From assembly GCA_013399855.1 (NCBI GenBank), contig VXAY01005828.1:1-64000 (forward strand): DNA of 64,000 nucleotides, read 5' to 3'. How positions within the stretch are numbered: position 1 is the first letter of the stretch; every line of letters begins with the position of its first letter. The DNA comes from Oxyruncus cristatus. Lineage: Eukaryota > Chordata > Aves > Passeriformes > Cotingidae. The notes under the pieces were generated by a model that had not been told where the DNA came from, did no database searches, and was given only the letters and a program-made list of their open reading frames with translations. The position numbers were made by a program, and so were the translations under genes. Shown in pieces: positions 9,816 through 23,575 of the stretch.

Positions 9816-12800
9816 TCGCTGAAGAAAAATGTAGCCAGCCATCTGTGAGGAATGACACAGCTAAAGATGATTATGGGGTGTATAATGTAGGAAGGCTCTT
9901 TCCCATCTGCTTTTTTCTGTGTCTCTTCTTGTTCTGTGCCTTATAGGTAATTGGAGCCTGTTGATTAATGAAATGACAGGACTTTTGCAAAGTGGGTAGT
10001 TTTATAGATGCTGATAAAGACCAGGAGGAAAGGGCTTGGGAGGGCACATCTCACCTGCTTGGAGGTGATTTACAGACCCAGCATCTTCCCTGCACAGGTC
10101 ACAACTTGATCAGTGACTGACTTCAGCATAACCAAGCTCAGTGCAGCACAAGAGGCTTTGGAGGAAGGGATTTCCTTCCTGCACCCAAAGAGATTCGGAT
10201 TTAAACCACCAAGAGCGAGTCGATAACCTTGCTTTGGGTGTGAGCTGACTTCACAGAAAAGCTGGCTGAGGAGAGCCCTGAAATTAATACATGAAACCTT
10301 TGATTGCATAATCTTGATCTGTCATTTCTGCCTCAAAATCCATTTGGCAAAATTAGAACTATGCTCTGAAATATAATTTACTATCATGCAAGAATTAAAG
10401 GACATCAATAGAATAAGATCAATTATATTCATTAGCCAGGGAAATTTTTAGGTAGTAATGCTTGGAGATGTTTGTACTTATGACTAAATGCCCAATTTAA
10501 TCTGAGCTTCTCACCTGGATAATTAAGCAATAAAGACACATCAGACAGTGCATTTCTGGGTGCTTATACCTTGAGTTGGGTGGTACTGTAAGGCAAGAGG
10601 CCAAAGATTTAAGTGACTTAAACCAGCTGAGAAATGAATTAATACCTAGAAATTTGCTGCCTAGGGTGGTTTGTTGCCACTGAGAGCTGGACTTGTACAT
10701 AGAACTAGGGAAAATGAGTCATTTTATTGGGAATTTCACACAGCTTTGGGATTCCTCAACAGTGTGTGTATCAAGCGCTATCAGAGGATCATTTCAGGCT
10801 TCAGTGTATTAATTTAGGATGACAATCTAAAGGGACAGTGCTGGTTTTAAGGGTCTCAGATGGCTGTAGAGTAAAGCATGAGAATGCAATGATACTTCTC
10901 CCCTTCATCTTCTTCCTGTTGTTCCCTTCTTGTACTTCCCTTCCCATTTTTTTTCAAGACTCGAAGAATTATGTCTATATTCCACCTGATAATATGCTCC
11001 TTCTATATATAACAGTGTAGTGAATGCATATGCCTCTTGCTTGCAGTTTTTATCTCTAAATCTGCAAGACTTCTCTTAATAAATCCCAAGTTACTGGGTA
11101 GCCCTGTGACTTCACTGAGCTCTGTACACGTTGTGTTCACCTCAGCTGGGTTCTCTGGGTACCACTTGGAGGGAAACACTGGGCAGTAAAAAGCATCCTG
11201 TGGTTGGTGTTCAGCAGAGAGCAGGGCTGAGTGTTTAAAAGCTTTGTGATTCAGTGTGTTCACTTCCTAAAACAACCAACAGCAAAGTCTTTTCTCTTGT
11301 GTCCAGCTTTCCACCAGAGCTCTCGTGGTAACGGAGTTAATCTGGATTTACAACCGTGGAGGAAAATCTGAACAAATCGAGCCATTATGGTATATTTTGA
11401 CAAATGAAACCATTAAACATTTTGGTGGGTTATCTTCCCTTTTGATTCATTCAAGATCAATGTTCTTCATTTCCCTCTGGTCCCGTGCACATCCCCCAGA
11501 ACACATCTCTAAAATTTTGTTTTCTGATTACGGCAAGGTAATGGATTCCTAGACTGGCACAGATACCCACGTGCAATTTCACGTCAGTGGGGGCTTGATG
11601 AGAGCTGCAGAGATGATAGTTTTAGCTGTCACCAAAGATGTGATGCCTGTCTGTTTATTTTTGGTTGGATGAAATATAATTGCTCTTCTGGTTGACATTA
11701 ATAAATGGTGTTGACTGGAGTGTGTTCTTCTGATTGCTGCAATGAATGACATGTATCAGGGGCTGATATTTGACTGTGAAACAAGTATCAGGAGAAAGGA
11801 GATTATTAGTCTCTTGCAGTGATGTGAGAATTAGACCCTGTAAAATGGGAGTAAAAAAGGGTCTCATGCTCCTTGGTGTTTAGTGAGGATGAACAGAGAT
11901 CAAAGAGCAAACAAACTCAATTCCTGCTCCCTAGCATAGGATGTGTGCTCATTTTTTAATGCTAAATATCATCGGAAGACACGAAACCAAGATGGTATGT
12001 ACAATACCACAAGAACTTTTGAATTAAATCAAATTTATTCAGAATCCTCTGTTTCACTATTTCTTAATGCAAAACTGACATATCTCAGCACAGATGTGAT
12101 TGAGCTGAGATTTGGGATGCACTGAATGTCTTTGGCTACGTTTTGGCCCAAGTTCTGCTTCATTTGAATAAAAAAAACTTTGGAAGGGGTTTGGAGGAAG
12201 TGATTGGAAGGGAGACACTAGAATTTCCTTGCCATTTCCAAAAAGAAATGTATTCCAAGCTCTCCCTCTTTCCGCCTGCACTGTCTGAACATGTTACCCT
12301 TTCTCTTGAGGCTCTGCAAATGTTCTGCCCAGCACTCAACTCATCCTCCTCTGTGTTTGATTTCTAAATTTACTTCCTAATGATTTATTGGTGACATATT
12401 TCCGTGCTTACTCATGTTCCTACAATAATGCTTGAATTTGTGAACCAAAATGCATCTTCAAGTGCTTTTTTTCCAGAGAATCTTGAGGTAGTGAGTTCAA
12501 AATGAGAGCAAAAAGAGGCTTGCAAATGCCGGTTTCCCAGCACGAATGGAGTACCTGATGGCTTCCTTTGGATTTTCCAGAAATCTACCTCGCACACACC
12601 TCTCCTGGGTGCAGGATTTTCCTGCTGTTTAATAAGTATTGAGTTCTCCATTGCTTACTTAATCTCACCTAAATTATTTTATAACTTAGTGAGACAATTT
12701 TATTTGTTTCATTTGTTGCACTTCACAGTCACCACTTTGGGAATGCTGCGGATCCAACTAAAATGTTGGTAGTCAGGAACAGTGGATTTTTTGCCAGCTG

Positions 12801-15800
12801 ATTTTTTTTTTTTTCTTGTCTTACTTTTATACTATTTTTTCACATTTACTCACATAATATTCCAAATATGACCTCTGGACCTACCAATCTTACGACTTAG
12901 GAGGCTTATCTAATGCTTTGGTTCAAAGCGTGGAGAGGGGAGAAATGTTTCTGGACATATAATAGTAATAATAATAATAATAATCATCAGTCATTATCTT
13001 CAAGATGATGGAAAACTGGAAGGCTTTGAAATAACAGCGCTCAAAATGCTCAGGGAAATCAAAGGAGCTGTTTGTGGGCTTAAAGAGGTAATTAGACATG
13101 TTGTGCCTCTAGTGGGCAACATCTGGGCAGAAAGTAAAAAAAAAATCATATATATATAATATAGGCATTGGTAAACACTTAGGGGGAGGAATGTAGGCTG
13201 ATACCAAGAGTGTAACTATGAATAGCTGAATGGAAATTAAGAAAGGGAAAAAAAAGCCAACTAATTCCATTAAACCTCAGTCTTGGGAAATGGATTAGAA
13301 TTAGTAGCCTCTTCGCCTGGGGCATTTAAGCTTAGCAGGGAAATTGTGGTGCCAGATCATTTCCTGCTGCTGTGCTTTCCAAGGCAGAGGAGATTATCCT
13401 AATGATCTGTGGGCCCCAGGCATTTCTAAGTTAAACTTCTGGGTTCACATCAACACAATGCTTTGGAAAAGATGAATATTTATATTTTTCTGTCACCTTT
13501 GCTGCTGTTTGTTGATGTCCAAGACTCAAATATATGAGTATTTGTGTTGGAACATAAGGATATCTCATGAAAACTTGTTGTTTTATGAATAGTGATTCTG
13601 CTTCTGAACCTGAAATGGAAGGGCTGGGACCTGTAATTTGAGGAATGTGTGGTGACACACGTGGCTTTGCTCATGGAGTAGCTGTACCACACACTTGAGC
13701 TTCTTCAGAGCAATTTTTGAGTTGAAAGTCTTCGGGCAACAGGTGGGCCGAGAAAAATCCTAAGGAAAAGCTGTATTTAAGTGGCTTGAGGACTTTGAGT
13801 CTTGATGTGATTGATCTCATTGGTACCTTTTCCAAGAATTTCCATCTCTAGTCTCGTCCCTTCTGCTGCCATCTATGCCATTGATCGCTCGGGGAAGGTC
13901 AATCACAGATCAGTAGCTGCTAATTTACAAACGTCCTTTCAGTCTCCGGAACTCCTAATGAGAAACCTGAGTGTCATTAGTGACTGAACAGAGAAATATC
14001 CAAGGCATTGACCAGGGACCATCAGAGAACAGCCCTGTCAGTGCCGGCAAACCTTCCTTATGTCACTGCTTGCGTTGACTTTTTAAGGCTGCTTTGAGGA
14101 AATCATTTTGAATGTGTCGCTTCCTCACCCCGAGATTTTTGTTCTTTGATCACATTTCTCATGCAGTAATCTTGGTACTGTCTGCATGATGCACATTTGG
14201 GATACAGCTTTCTAATACTTTGGGAGAGAAAGTGAGGACTTCAGGCCTATTCCTTGTTTTAGTTTGTCTAGATGTTCCAGGACGTGCTTCTTATATATTG
14301 TGTAGTCTGTACCATAATGTTACTCACAAGTTCCTATAACCTGAATGCAAAGGAAGCTGTGAAAGTAGAGAGAAATAATAGAGAGAGTTTGCATTCAAAT
14401 GCAGGAGGAAATTATTCAAGACAAATGCCACACTGCAGATTGCATCCCAGCAATCCAGTGCATTCCTGATCAGCAAGGGAGATTCCAGAGCTTCTGTGCC
14501 TCCCACAGCAGGGCAATTACACAGCAACCACCCACCCACCCCTGAGCCTCAGCATGGAATTGAAAAGCCCCAAGTACATTGAAGAGCCACCTGTTTCCTT
14601 TTGGGATTATAGAAGGATGTAAATATCTCACTTCAGGAAAACGTTAAGAACGCACCAAATATTTGCTGATTCAGGAACAATTTATCTCCAAGGCTACCTG
14701 CCCTGTGCAGCAGGAGGAGTAAAACACAGTCTGAAATATTTTGTGAGCAGCGTGGAAACTTCAGAAGGTTGGCAGTGGCTCTCCCTTGGGAGCACATGCT
14801 GTGCTCCATCTCACACACAGGCATGTCCTTCCTCAGGGTTCCCTGGCCTGCTCATTGCATATGAAAATCTATAAAGATTGGAGGCACTTTAAGGGCACAT
14901 TCAGATCAGGAGAGCTGGAGACAGTCAACTTTAATTTCTTCTTGAGCAGGCTGGAACAGAAGGGTTGTCCTCTGAACTAGGGATTTTTCATGTTTTCAGT
15001 GTCAGTTGTTGACAACTTGGAGAGCAGCAATTTTGGAAGGAGTTTGTCTCAAGGCAGCTTTGTGTCCTAGGGCTGTGCTAAAGGGCAAACTTGCACTTTC
15101 GACAAATGGAACCATCATCCTTTTTGAGTAATGCTTCTGAAAAAAGTGCCTTCTAAAGAGCTTCCCATTCTCTTAGAACCATTTGAGATTTTAAATAGAT
15201 CAGTAGAAACACACCAACATCTGTGATTATCAGCTGACAAAAGATTTGCCCGCTTTGGACAAAATAACATCTGAATACAAAGTTCAGACCTTCCTATTAA
15301 AAATGATGGAAGCAGAATAACCAAAAAGCAATATGGAAGTGCTAAATGGTAAGACTGCTGTTATATTAGTATTTTGGCATGTCTTAATCTCAGAATTCAA
15401 TGGCAAATAGAAAAAAATTTCAGGAATTTGCAAGAGGGGCCTCCACAGGGTGGACAAGCCCAGAGCCAAGGGAGAGGCAGGGAAGGAGCAGGCAGTGCCC
15501 TTGCTGGAAAGGCAGATTCCCACAGCACCCGGACAAGCCAAGCCCAGTGTGTCTGATCATGGGAATCAGGGTCAGGAGACAGCCCTAAGTGCCACCAAGT
15601 CCGTGGCCCTGAGCCAGGCCTGAGGTCAAAGCCAGAGGGTTAAGTTGGGTTTAGGTGACTGAGGTGCAGGTGGAGCTGCCACCCAGGTCAAGCAAGGACC
15701 GAGGGGGAAAAAGGGATGAACTTGGATGCTGATCCAAGGCCACAGCTGCCACCTGCTGAGGGTGGCCCTGGGCAGCAGAACTCCTGCAAAGCACTGGCAG

Positions 15801-17339
15801 GGATTAAGCTGCAACTTCGCTTCCTACGCAGAATTCCATTCATAAAAACAGCCCTCCGAGGGCTGGCACACCACAGAGAGGAGCTCCAAATACCAACGTC
15901 TGTTAATGTTTGTGGTTCTTGTCTACACAGAGGGCTTCTGCTGCCTTTCATCAGCATGACATGCTCATCAAAGAGAGCTGCTTTTATTCCCATTTGATTA
16001 CTATTGCAGTTTTGGACTAGGAAAAGCAAGTTTAGAGATAAAAGCAGACTGTCGGTAGCGACAGAGTTGTTTCCCTCTGTCTTTCCTTGGCTGGAGACAG
16101 CTCTCTGAGCATTGATGCTCAAGTGACAAAGTCAACACATGGGCCAGGCTTGTTCTGTCATTTCATGCTCCTGAACGCAGCTTTTTGGGGCAGAAGTTCT
16201 TTCTGGGAGTTGGGTCCTGTATAGGGGCCACTTCAATCCTGCTGTTGCTGTATAAGAACTAATTTTAGTAACATCCAGGAGCTGACCCAGAGCTTTTGCT
16301 AAAATTGGAGTTACTCCGTTCACTGGGGCAGAATCCCCAGCTCTGTCATGGTTCAGGGCCTGGAAGGGGAGCAGATCCCCCCAGATAACCAGTGTATATT
16401 CCTACTGCTCCTGATTCAGCAATGGCATTTTCCCAAACTGTCTGACGTTTTACTGGAATTTTAGATGAAAGTTGGAAGCTTCCAAGCAGGAAGGAGAATG
16501 ACTGTCTTCTGATGCAGTGATGACAATGTTTATTGTTTCAAAGGGCCAACCCTTTCTTCCTTCTTAACCTGAGGAATATTTTTTCCTACTGGATACAGGT
16601 AGAAATTGAAATTTGGGACCGTTTAAATGTTCCCTTTTAGCCTGTCGTGCTCACTTAGGGCTACTGATGGATAGCAAACTTAAGATTTAAATATTTTCTA
16701 GGACTCTGTTTAAAAGTTCTAGGTGGAAAAAAAAAAACAAAACACAAAAGCAACAAAGCTTAATAAGAAACAGGAGGAGTATTTTCACCTTGCTCTCTAT
16801 TCCAAGAATGAAATTTGTTCCTCAGAGCATCACTTTCTGCACATGCAGCCTCCATTTCTTATGTCTTTACATACAGCTCTCTACAGCTAATTTGGTGTGT
16901 TCTTTTTTATTCTTTTGAAGCATTAGATGCAAAACAAGAGGGGGAAGAAAGGCAGTTACAGATTTCTGTCAAATGTGTGAGTTTTGTACCTCTATTCAAA
17001 ACACAGACATCAAGTTTCTTAGTTCCTTTTGCAACAGGCTCAGTGTATTGTAGGCAAAAATACAGTTATAATTGCAGCACTTATCTTCCCAGGGACACTC
17101 TTTATCATATTAACGTATTGAAGTAGTTTTGATCTGTTTTCTGTCTGAATCCTGTGGATCTTTATGCATATATAATGATGACTTGCATAAGAAAATCCAT
17201 CCTGGAATCAAGTCTCAGCTGCTGAGCGATGCATTTGATCTGCTGCACCATCAAGTGACTCATTATTGATGTACTTGGTTTTGGAATTGGCATCTCAGAG
17301 GCCAGTTGCTTTCAGACTCAATTCAGGATACTAAAAGAC
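9816..17339. other. Long unique intronic stretch, no gene seen
   Basis: About 7.5 kb with ordinary intron composition, an (AAT)n microsatellite at 12960-12985, a short TA run at 13148-13160 and a poly(T) at 12804-12814. No coding exon or recognisable transposon was found. Confidence 0.65.
12960..12985. repeat. (AAT)n microsatellite
   Basis: Uninterrupted taa/ata triplets over about 24 bases following aatag. Confidence 0.9.
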
Positions 17340-17820
17340 AGGATGGTCTGGGTTGTAAGGGATCTTAAAGATCATCTCATCCCACCCCCTGCCATGGGCA
17401 GGGACCCCTTCCACCAGCCCAGGTTGCTCCAAGCCCCGTCCAACCTGGCCTTGGACACTTGCAGGGATGGGGCAGCCACAGCTTCTCTGGGCAACCTGTG
17501 CCAGGGCCTCCCCACCCTCACAAGGAAGGATTCCTTTCTACTATCCAATATAAATCTCCCCTCTTCAGTTTAAAGCCATTTCCCTTTGTCCTACCAATAC
17601 ATGAACTTGTCCAAAGTACTTGTACTTGTACCCCTTCCTTTAGGCCCTGCAAGGGGCTCTCAGGTCTCCCTGGAGTCTTCTCTTCTCCAGGTGAACTCTC
17701 CCAGCCTGACTCCAGAGCTGAGGGGCTCCAGCCCTGGGAGCATCTCTGTGACCTCCTCTGGACTCACTCTGACGTGTCCGTGTCCTGCCTGTGCTGTTCC
17801 CCAGAGCTGGATGCAGTGCT
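17340..17820 (-). mobile_element. CR1 LINE fragment
   Basis: The complemented CR1 3' end starts with ggatggtctgggttgtaagg. It continues through ccccctgccatgggcaggga, ggttgctccaagccccgtcc and cctcctctggactcactctg to gagctggatgcagtgct, where the homology stops. It is 5'-truncated. Confidence 0.92.
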
Positions 17821-18947
17821 CATACACTGCTCCTTCTCCTTCCCAGATTTCTGACTGTCGACACATGGAGCAGATCCACCTCCCAGTGTGCTGGTGGTGC
17901 AGACACTGAGCAGTCAGATGCAAGCCCTGCTCTCAGCTTCCCACCCTGCCTGATTAGCAGTCCAGGATTAAATGACAAGTCTGGCTTTTTGTCACAAGGA
18001 AGTGTAAGATTGGAAATGCCAAAAATGTATTCTTATGCAAAGGCTGGTATTTCAGCTGATGAGCTAAATAAGACTGATTTAGGGTTATTTCTACCTGGGT
18101 ATTAATTTCTGCTTATAATAGAAGCACCAGACATGTGCTGTCCAGTGCAGCTGAATGCAGCTTTATTTCTCGTCTCAGAGCCATCTTCTGGCAAGTTGGA
18201 TTTGTCACATTTTGGATAGGAGGATTATCTTCACAAGAGTATTACCCCTGTAGCTGAAAATTTATGGTTCTTAATTTCTGGTTCCTCTTTCTTCATACTT
18301 TCCTTGTTTCCTGGACTGTATGATCTCAGTACAGTGTGTGTTTTTTAGCTCTTTGATAGCATCGCCTACTGTTAGTGGAGACATGCTCAAGTTAGTTTTA
18401 AACTGCCTGTTGGAAGCACAGCCCAGAAGAGAATGGGATTCAACGGGAGAAAACACCCCTATATTTAATGAATTTATGCAGTAACATTTACAGTGTTAGG
18501 GAGTTTCAGTGGCTGCACTCCTAGGGTTGAACAGTCCCTGCATTCTAAAGCTGGGTTGGTATGAGTAAGTGAACAAACGTGTGGCAAGCATGTTCCTTTG
18601 CACCCTCATTGCTGGCGATTAAATCTTCCTTTAGGAAGGAACAAGAAAGGAGGGAAGGTGTTTTAGTAAGTTGTCAGGTGTGTGTGTGTGTGTGTGCTTT
18701 GACAGTGTGGTAGGTGATGTGAGGAAACTCTTCACTGCTTTGGACTTTCTCCAAATTATCCCCAAAGACCCTTGTAGTATCAGTGGTTCCTTTTCATGCT
18801 GCTTTGCTTCAGATATAAATGGATTAAACCTTAACACTAATTGATATGTTTTATGCATGGACATGAAAAAAAGGATTTCACACATTCTTAGACTAAACTG
18901 CAAGGATCTCAGGCCACCCAAAGTCTGGAATTTTGTGTGAACCAGAG
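17821..18947. other. Unique intronic sequence with a (GT)n tract
   Basis: Nothing gene-like was recognised. A (GT)n microsatellite lies at 18678-18696. Confidence 0.6.
18678..18696. repeat. (GT)n microsatellite
   Basis: Nine to ten perfect GT units. Confidence 0.9.
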
Positions 18948-19075
18948 CTTAGATGTGGCACTTGGGGCCGTGGGTTAGTAGTGGGCTTGGCAGTGCTGAG
19001 TTACTGGTTGGACTTGGTGATTTTAGAGGGCTTTTCCAACCCTCACAAATCTGTGATTCTGGGGTTCTGTGACAG
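18948..19075 (+). mobile_element. CR1 LINE 3' fragment
   Basis: Sense CR1 end: tagatgtggcacttggggcc, gggcttggcagtgctgag, ggttggacttggtgatttta and gggcttttccaaccctcac, then ctgtgattctggggttctgtga, the degenerate terminal octamer repeats. Confidence 0.88.
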
Positions 19076-22000
19076 CAATACCTCTTGTACCTCATGTGAC
19101 ACAACGATCTCTCTGTTTGCAGGATGGAAGGTTTATCTGTAGGCACTGGGAGATTCCTAGTTTAGTGACCTTGAGGCCTGTAGCCCCTGATGTTGATGGC
19201 TTTAAGGAATTTGATGAGATGGGAGACTCTGCCCAGTGCAAGGGCTGTTGCTTTGTGCTCAGTTCCCAAGCTGACACCCTGGGAGTGGAGGCTGGACACA
19301 CTCCTCTGGTGAGGCAGCCTGTGTTATTCCAGCTGATGAATTCCTTCCAGCCGACTGCAAGACTTGTTGCAGTAATACCTTTGACAAAAACTGGAGTTAA
19401 ACCGCTGTGATGTGGTAGAGAAATCTCCTTATACTGCTCCTTTTATAATAACATTAACTTCTCTTTTGGTGCCCTTGTGCAGCAGTTGCTATGGAAGTGT
19501 ATAAAGAGATGAACACTGTGTGGGTAATCCATAACTCAGAGCTGTTCTCAGGGCTTTTTAGTCTCCTTCATTAACCCTTGTGTGACCAGTTGGCTTCCTG
19601 TTAAATGCACATTCCTGGGATCGTCTTTACCACACCCAGTAATCGGCACAGAGTGTGATAATCACACCTTGATGTTCACATCCTACAGTGTGAGAAAGTA
19701 GCAACTTTTTAATGTTCCAGATGGTTGATACCTGGCACAGTTATTTCACAGAACCTTGCCCGAGTCTCTTCTGTGTCAGTGTAATGGCAAAGGTCATCTT
19801 CTGAGCAAAATGTATAAATTTTGATTCTCATTTAAAAGGGGTGTCTTGGGTGCCATCACTTCCTCAATGGTATTTACGGGCATGGGAGCCTCTGTGTTTT
19901 ATTTCTGTGTTATGCAGTGGTTTTCACCCAGTAACATCACAAATCACTGCAAACATAAAAAATGGAGAGTTCTAATGTGGAAAAAGAAGTCACAAAAAAA
20001 TGAATCAATACTTAGTTCACTCTCAGGGTCTGAGCTGTGTCTGTAACTTTTACTTCAAGGTCTTTTTAACATTTTCCCTTCAATTCATGTAACTGAAAAC
20101 TGTCTTTGACACTATCAAGTCTCATTGTCTCGTATTGCTACCCATTATTATGTAAAATCTTTTTTCATACAATTACTGAGGTCGACTTTGAAAACTAAAT
20201 AGATTTATTTCTTTTTTAGCTGCACTTAAATCAGAAGGTTATTTCTCCTGGCATTTGGAAATACAAGAGTGTATTTCTAATGCTTTATTGGTTGTTACTT
20301 GTCCTTCATTTTCCAATGGAAATGAGAAATTAAAGGTAGATGGTTCTTTCCCCATCCATCAGCCATCTTCCCCCAGGATCAGATCACTGGATTATGTTTT
20401 CTCTGATTTTGGACAAGATGCTTCACCAGCAGTGGCTGATCTGGGTTCATTTCCTATCACAGGAGCTAAAATGGGGAGAACACTGGGGAAAGAAATGAAG
20501 TTTATGATTCTTAATCCTGGTTGATCTTATCTACTGCCTGTCTTTTCCATAGAAGGTACCACCACTACTCTGTGGCTCCAGGAAAACAAGTCTTTCCTGT
20601 CTGCAAGTGCTGGAGGGTGAAGCAAACAGAAGACATGAACACCAATGCCATCCCAGAGAGGAAGGGCAGAGGGGTTTATTGGAGATACTTTGCTGAGTTC
20701 ATTCTTTATCTGAAAGCCACCAGTGCCACACATCTTGTGACTGTGTTAAATACTTTTTTTTGGGATAATGGGATGTTATCCAGGACAGAAAGGATTCCAA
20801 GGCTCTAATTTTCTTCAGGGCTTAGGGCAGAGTATGCCATGCCATTTGTGTGAGTTAAACTGGTGTAGAAGGATGCTCCAGAGTAGGATTTCTAACTGAA
20901 ATAACTAAGTTTGGGCTGTTTTCCATATGGAATCGTGAATGTTCTGCTCTGACAAAGAGCAGAATGTCACAAACAGAGCTGCAGGCTGAGCCTGTAGACA
21001 GACTGCAGTTGGCACATGCTGGATTTGCCCCTTGGATGTGGTGGGTACCCAGCTAGTGAGCTGTGTTCAGGCACCTGGTGCTGCCTGGAAATATCCCAGG
21101 CTCTATTTGTGGGACAGATCACAAATTAAAATCCCAAACCTTGTTTTGCTACAGGGAAAAACAAAATCCCCAGTGTGTTCTTCAATTCATCATCCTGTGA
21201 AGCAGATACACGTTTTGTGTTGCTTCTTATTTCACCAAGAAGGCTATTTAGTTGCTTAAGTTACAGCATAAAGTTATTCTGCACTTATACTGCTTTTTGC
21301 TACTTTCTCTTCACATAATTTCTGAGCGAAACAATTCCATTTGGCTGATTGATTCAGGAATTTGACTGTCACATTCGAGGCATGACATTTGAAAACTCCC
21401 ACTAATGGACTTGAAATGTTTTGCTGGAAGTTTTAAAGTGATTTTTTTGTGATGCTGAGGTGGAGCACTAATATCCCTTTGGGTAAAATCTATTGCCCCT
21501 AGAAACAATATTTTAAAGTTCACTATTATTCATGAGTACCTTCCCCTTGTAATTGCATCACTAAAAGAAAACTAATGTGCTTTACAGGCTGGCTGGAAAC
21601 AGCTTTTCAAAGACCTGATTTTTATAACAGTCTGTGGCAAAGATAAAAGTAGTTTCAGAGCAGATGAATAGTAAAAATGCACTGCAACAGGCTGGAACTC
21701 CAGTGCTCTATCTCTGCCTGGCCTCAGAGTGTTTTTCTGGTCCCATCTCGGGCTAAGCCTGATGCTGCTGGGAATCCAAAGCTCAGTCTTGCTCACATCT
21801 GTGGGCAAGTGGGTGGTTCCTCTTAGAGCTGAGGAAACGGCTATTAGTCCAAAATGCAAATTGGAAGTGCAGGCATTTATTTAAAGTCATCATTTGAGTT
21901 CATATTTATCTTTAATCCAGCTCACGTTGTCACGCTGTCAGTGGGTATGTGGCTGCCAGTAAAGTTGTCTCTTCGATAAGATTTTAAGCTTGTCACTGAG

Positions 22001-23345
22001 GGCTGTGATCACTGAGGGCACCTTTTGCGAGTTGAACCATGGTCGTAATGTCCTGCCCTATAAAACACAAGAGCCATTATCCCAGTGCACTGTTCATTAT
22101 AAAACCATCCTGCTGGAGATTTGAGAGTGTGGGTTTTCATCTTGGAGGAACTGAAGTTTTGCCTGATGACTGTATGTATAGCAAAGCTCACCAGGCAAAT
22201 AAATGGGGAGGAGCACCAGTCAGCTCCTGATTCCATCTGCCTCTCAAGCCAGCAAGATCCTGGTTCCAGATGGTTGTGATGTGTGTGGCAAAATTAAAAT
22301 CATGTGAGTCCACGTCAGACTGAAAACAGAGGGTTGGCAATTAAAAATATCTAGGTTTGTTTCTTGCTTTTAGTGGAGAATGAAAGCAGCAAAATGACAC
22401 TTTCATAGTCTCTTGACTACCACATTTTAAGCTCTTCAACAGTGCTGCAGGTTAGTAGTGGAAATTCTACGCTGTGTTTGTGTTTGTTAGTGGTGATAAA
22501 TCACTAATCACATCAACAATTAGCAGGCAGCTCACCTGATAAAAAGGAGACACAGCCAGAAAGCTGCTGCAGACTGTCACTGCTCAAGGACAAATAATGT
22601 GCTTTATAGGGAATACACTTCAGCCAGGATAATTAGGGAAAACACAGACAAGAGCTGTATGTCTGCTGGAGTTACCCTCTGCTGCTGCTCTCAGAGGGCT
22701 CTCTTGAAAATCGGATCTGTGATGGATGTTATGCAGATTTGAAAGAAAATTTGAAACATGCGACTTTTTATCTGCTTTTGATGTTACATTCAGCCGCTTT
22801 CATCTCGGAGGATAAAAGTAATTGAACAATAATCCCAAGGAGAGTCAAATACACAAATCAATAAACTGCTCTCACAGGAGAATTTATTTTGATGAGCACA
22901 CTGGTACCTCTCACTCCCCCGGGCTGTTGGGCTTCCATGAGGTGCCTTGTTCTCTCTCTCGTGCAGGCAGCGGGGCCTGGACTGGGACATAAACAATGAA
23001 TGAGGCAGATGTTCTTGCTCAGTAGCACCAAGCAAGAACAGCTTTTTGCCTCCTTTGAGTGACATCCTAAATCTTAATCGAGTGTTGAAAGCCTGTCTCT
23101 GTCTTTTTATTTTTGTGTTCATTTGGGAAGTATAATGAAAGCAAAGGGCCAGTGCTTCCATTAGACATAGGAAGAGTGTAGGCTGTTGTTAGGCTTCCTC
23201 TTTTTGGGTGGTTTGTCTGTGATGTGTGGAGGGATTTTTCATCCTTTGTGTTCCTTTCTCTGCGGTCTTCTCCAGTGACCCTGGATTTATTTTTTTTAAT
23301 CTGTTATGATTTATTTTTCTTAACTATTTCATCAGCATTCTTCAA
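19076..23345. other. Unique intronic sequence, no gene seen
   Basis: About 4.3 kb with no recognised exon, RNA gene or transposon. Confidence 0.65.
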
Positions 23346-23575
23346 TAAATCACAGAATCACAGGATGATTGGAGGGGACCACAGTGGGTCACCTGGTCCC
23401 ACCTCCCTGCTCCAGCAGGGTCATCCCAGAGCACGTGGCACAGGATTGTGTCCAGATGGGTCTGGAATATCTCCAGTGAGGAGACTCCACACCCTCTCTG
23501 GTCTCTGTTCAGAACTCAGTCACTGCCCAGCACAGTTCTTCCTCATGTCCAGGTGGAACCTCAACTGGACCCAAC
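23346..23575 (-). mobile_element. CR1 LINE fragment (same subfamily as the copy at 27905)
   Basis: The complemented 3' end cacagaatcacaggatgatt is followed by ccctgctccagcagggtcat, cacaggattgtgtccagatg and ggtctggaatatctccagtg. It breaks off after catgtccaggtggaacctca. Confidence 0.9.

Noticed and set aside
18678..18696. Clustered short repeats as a CRISPR-like array
   Set aside because: All tandem repeats in the window are microsatellites or single duplications. There are no regularly spaced repeats with unique spacers.
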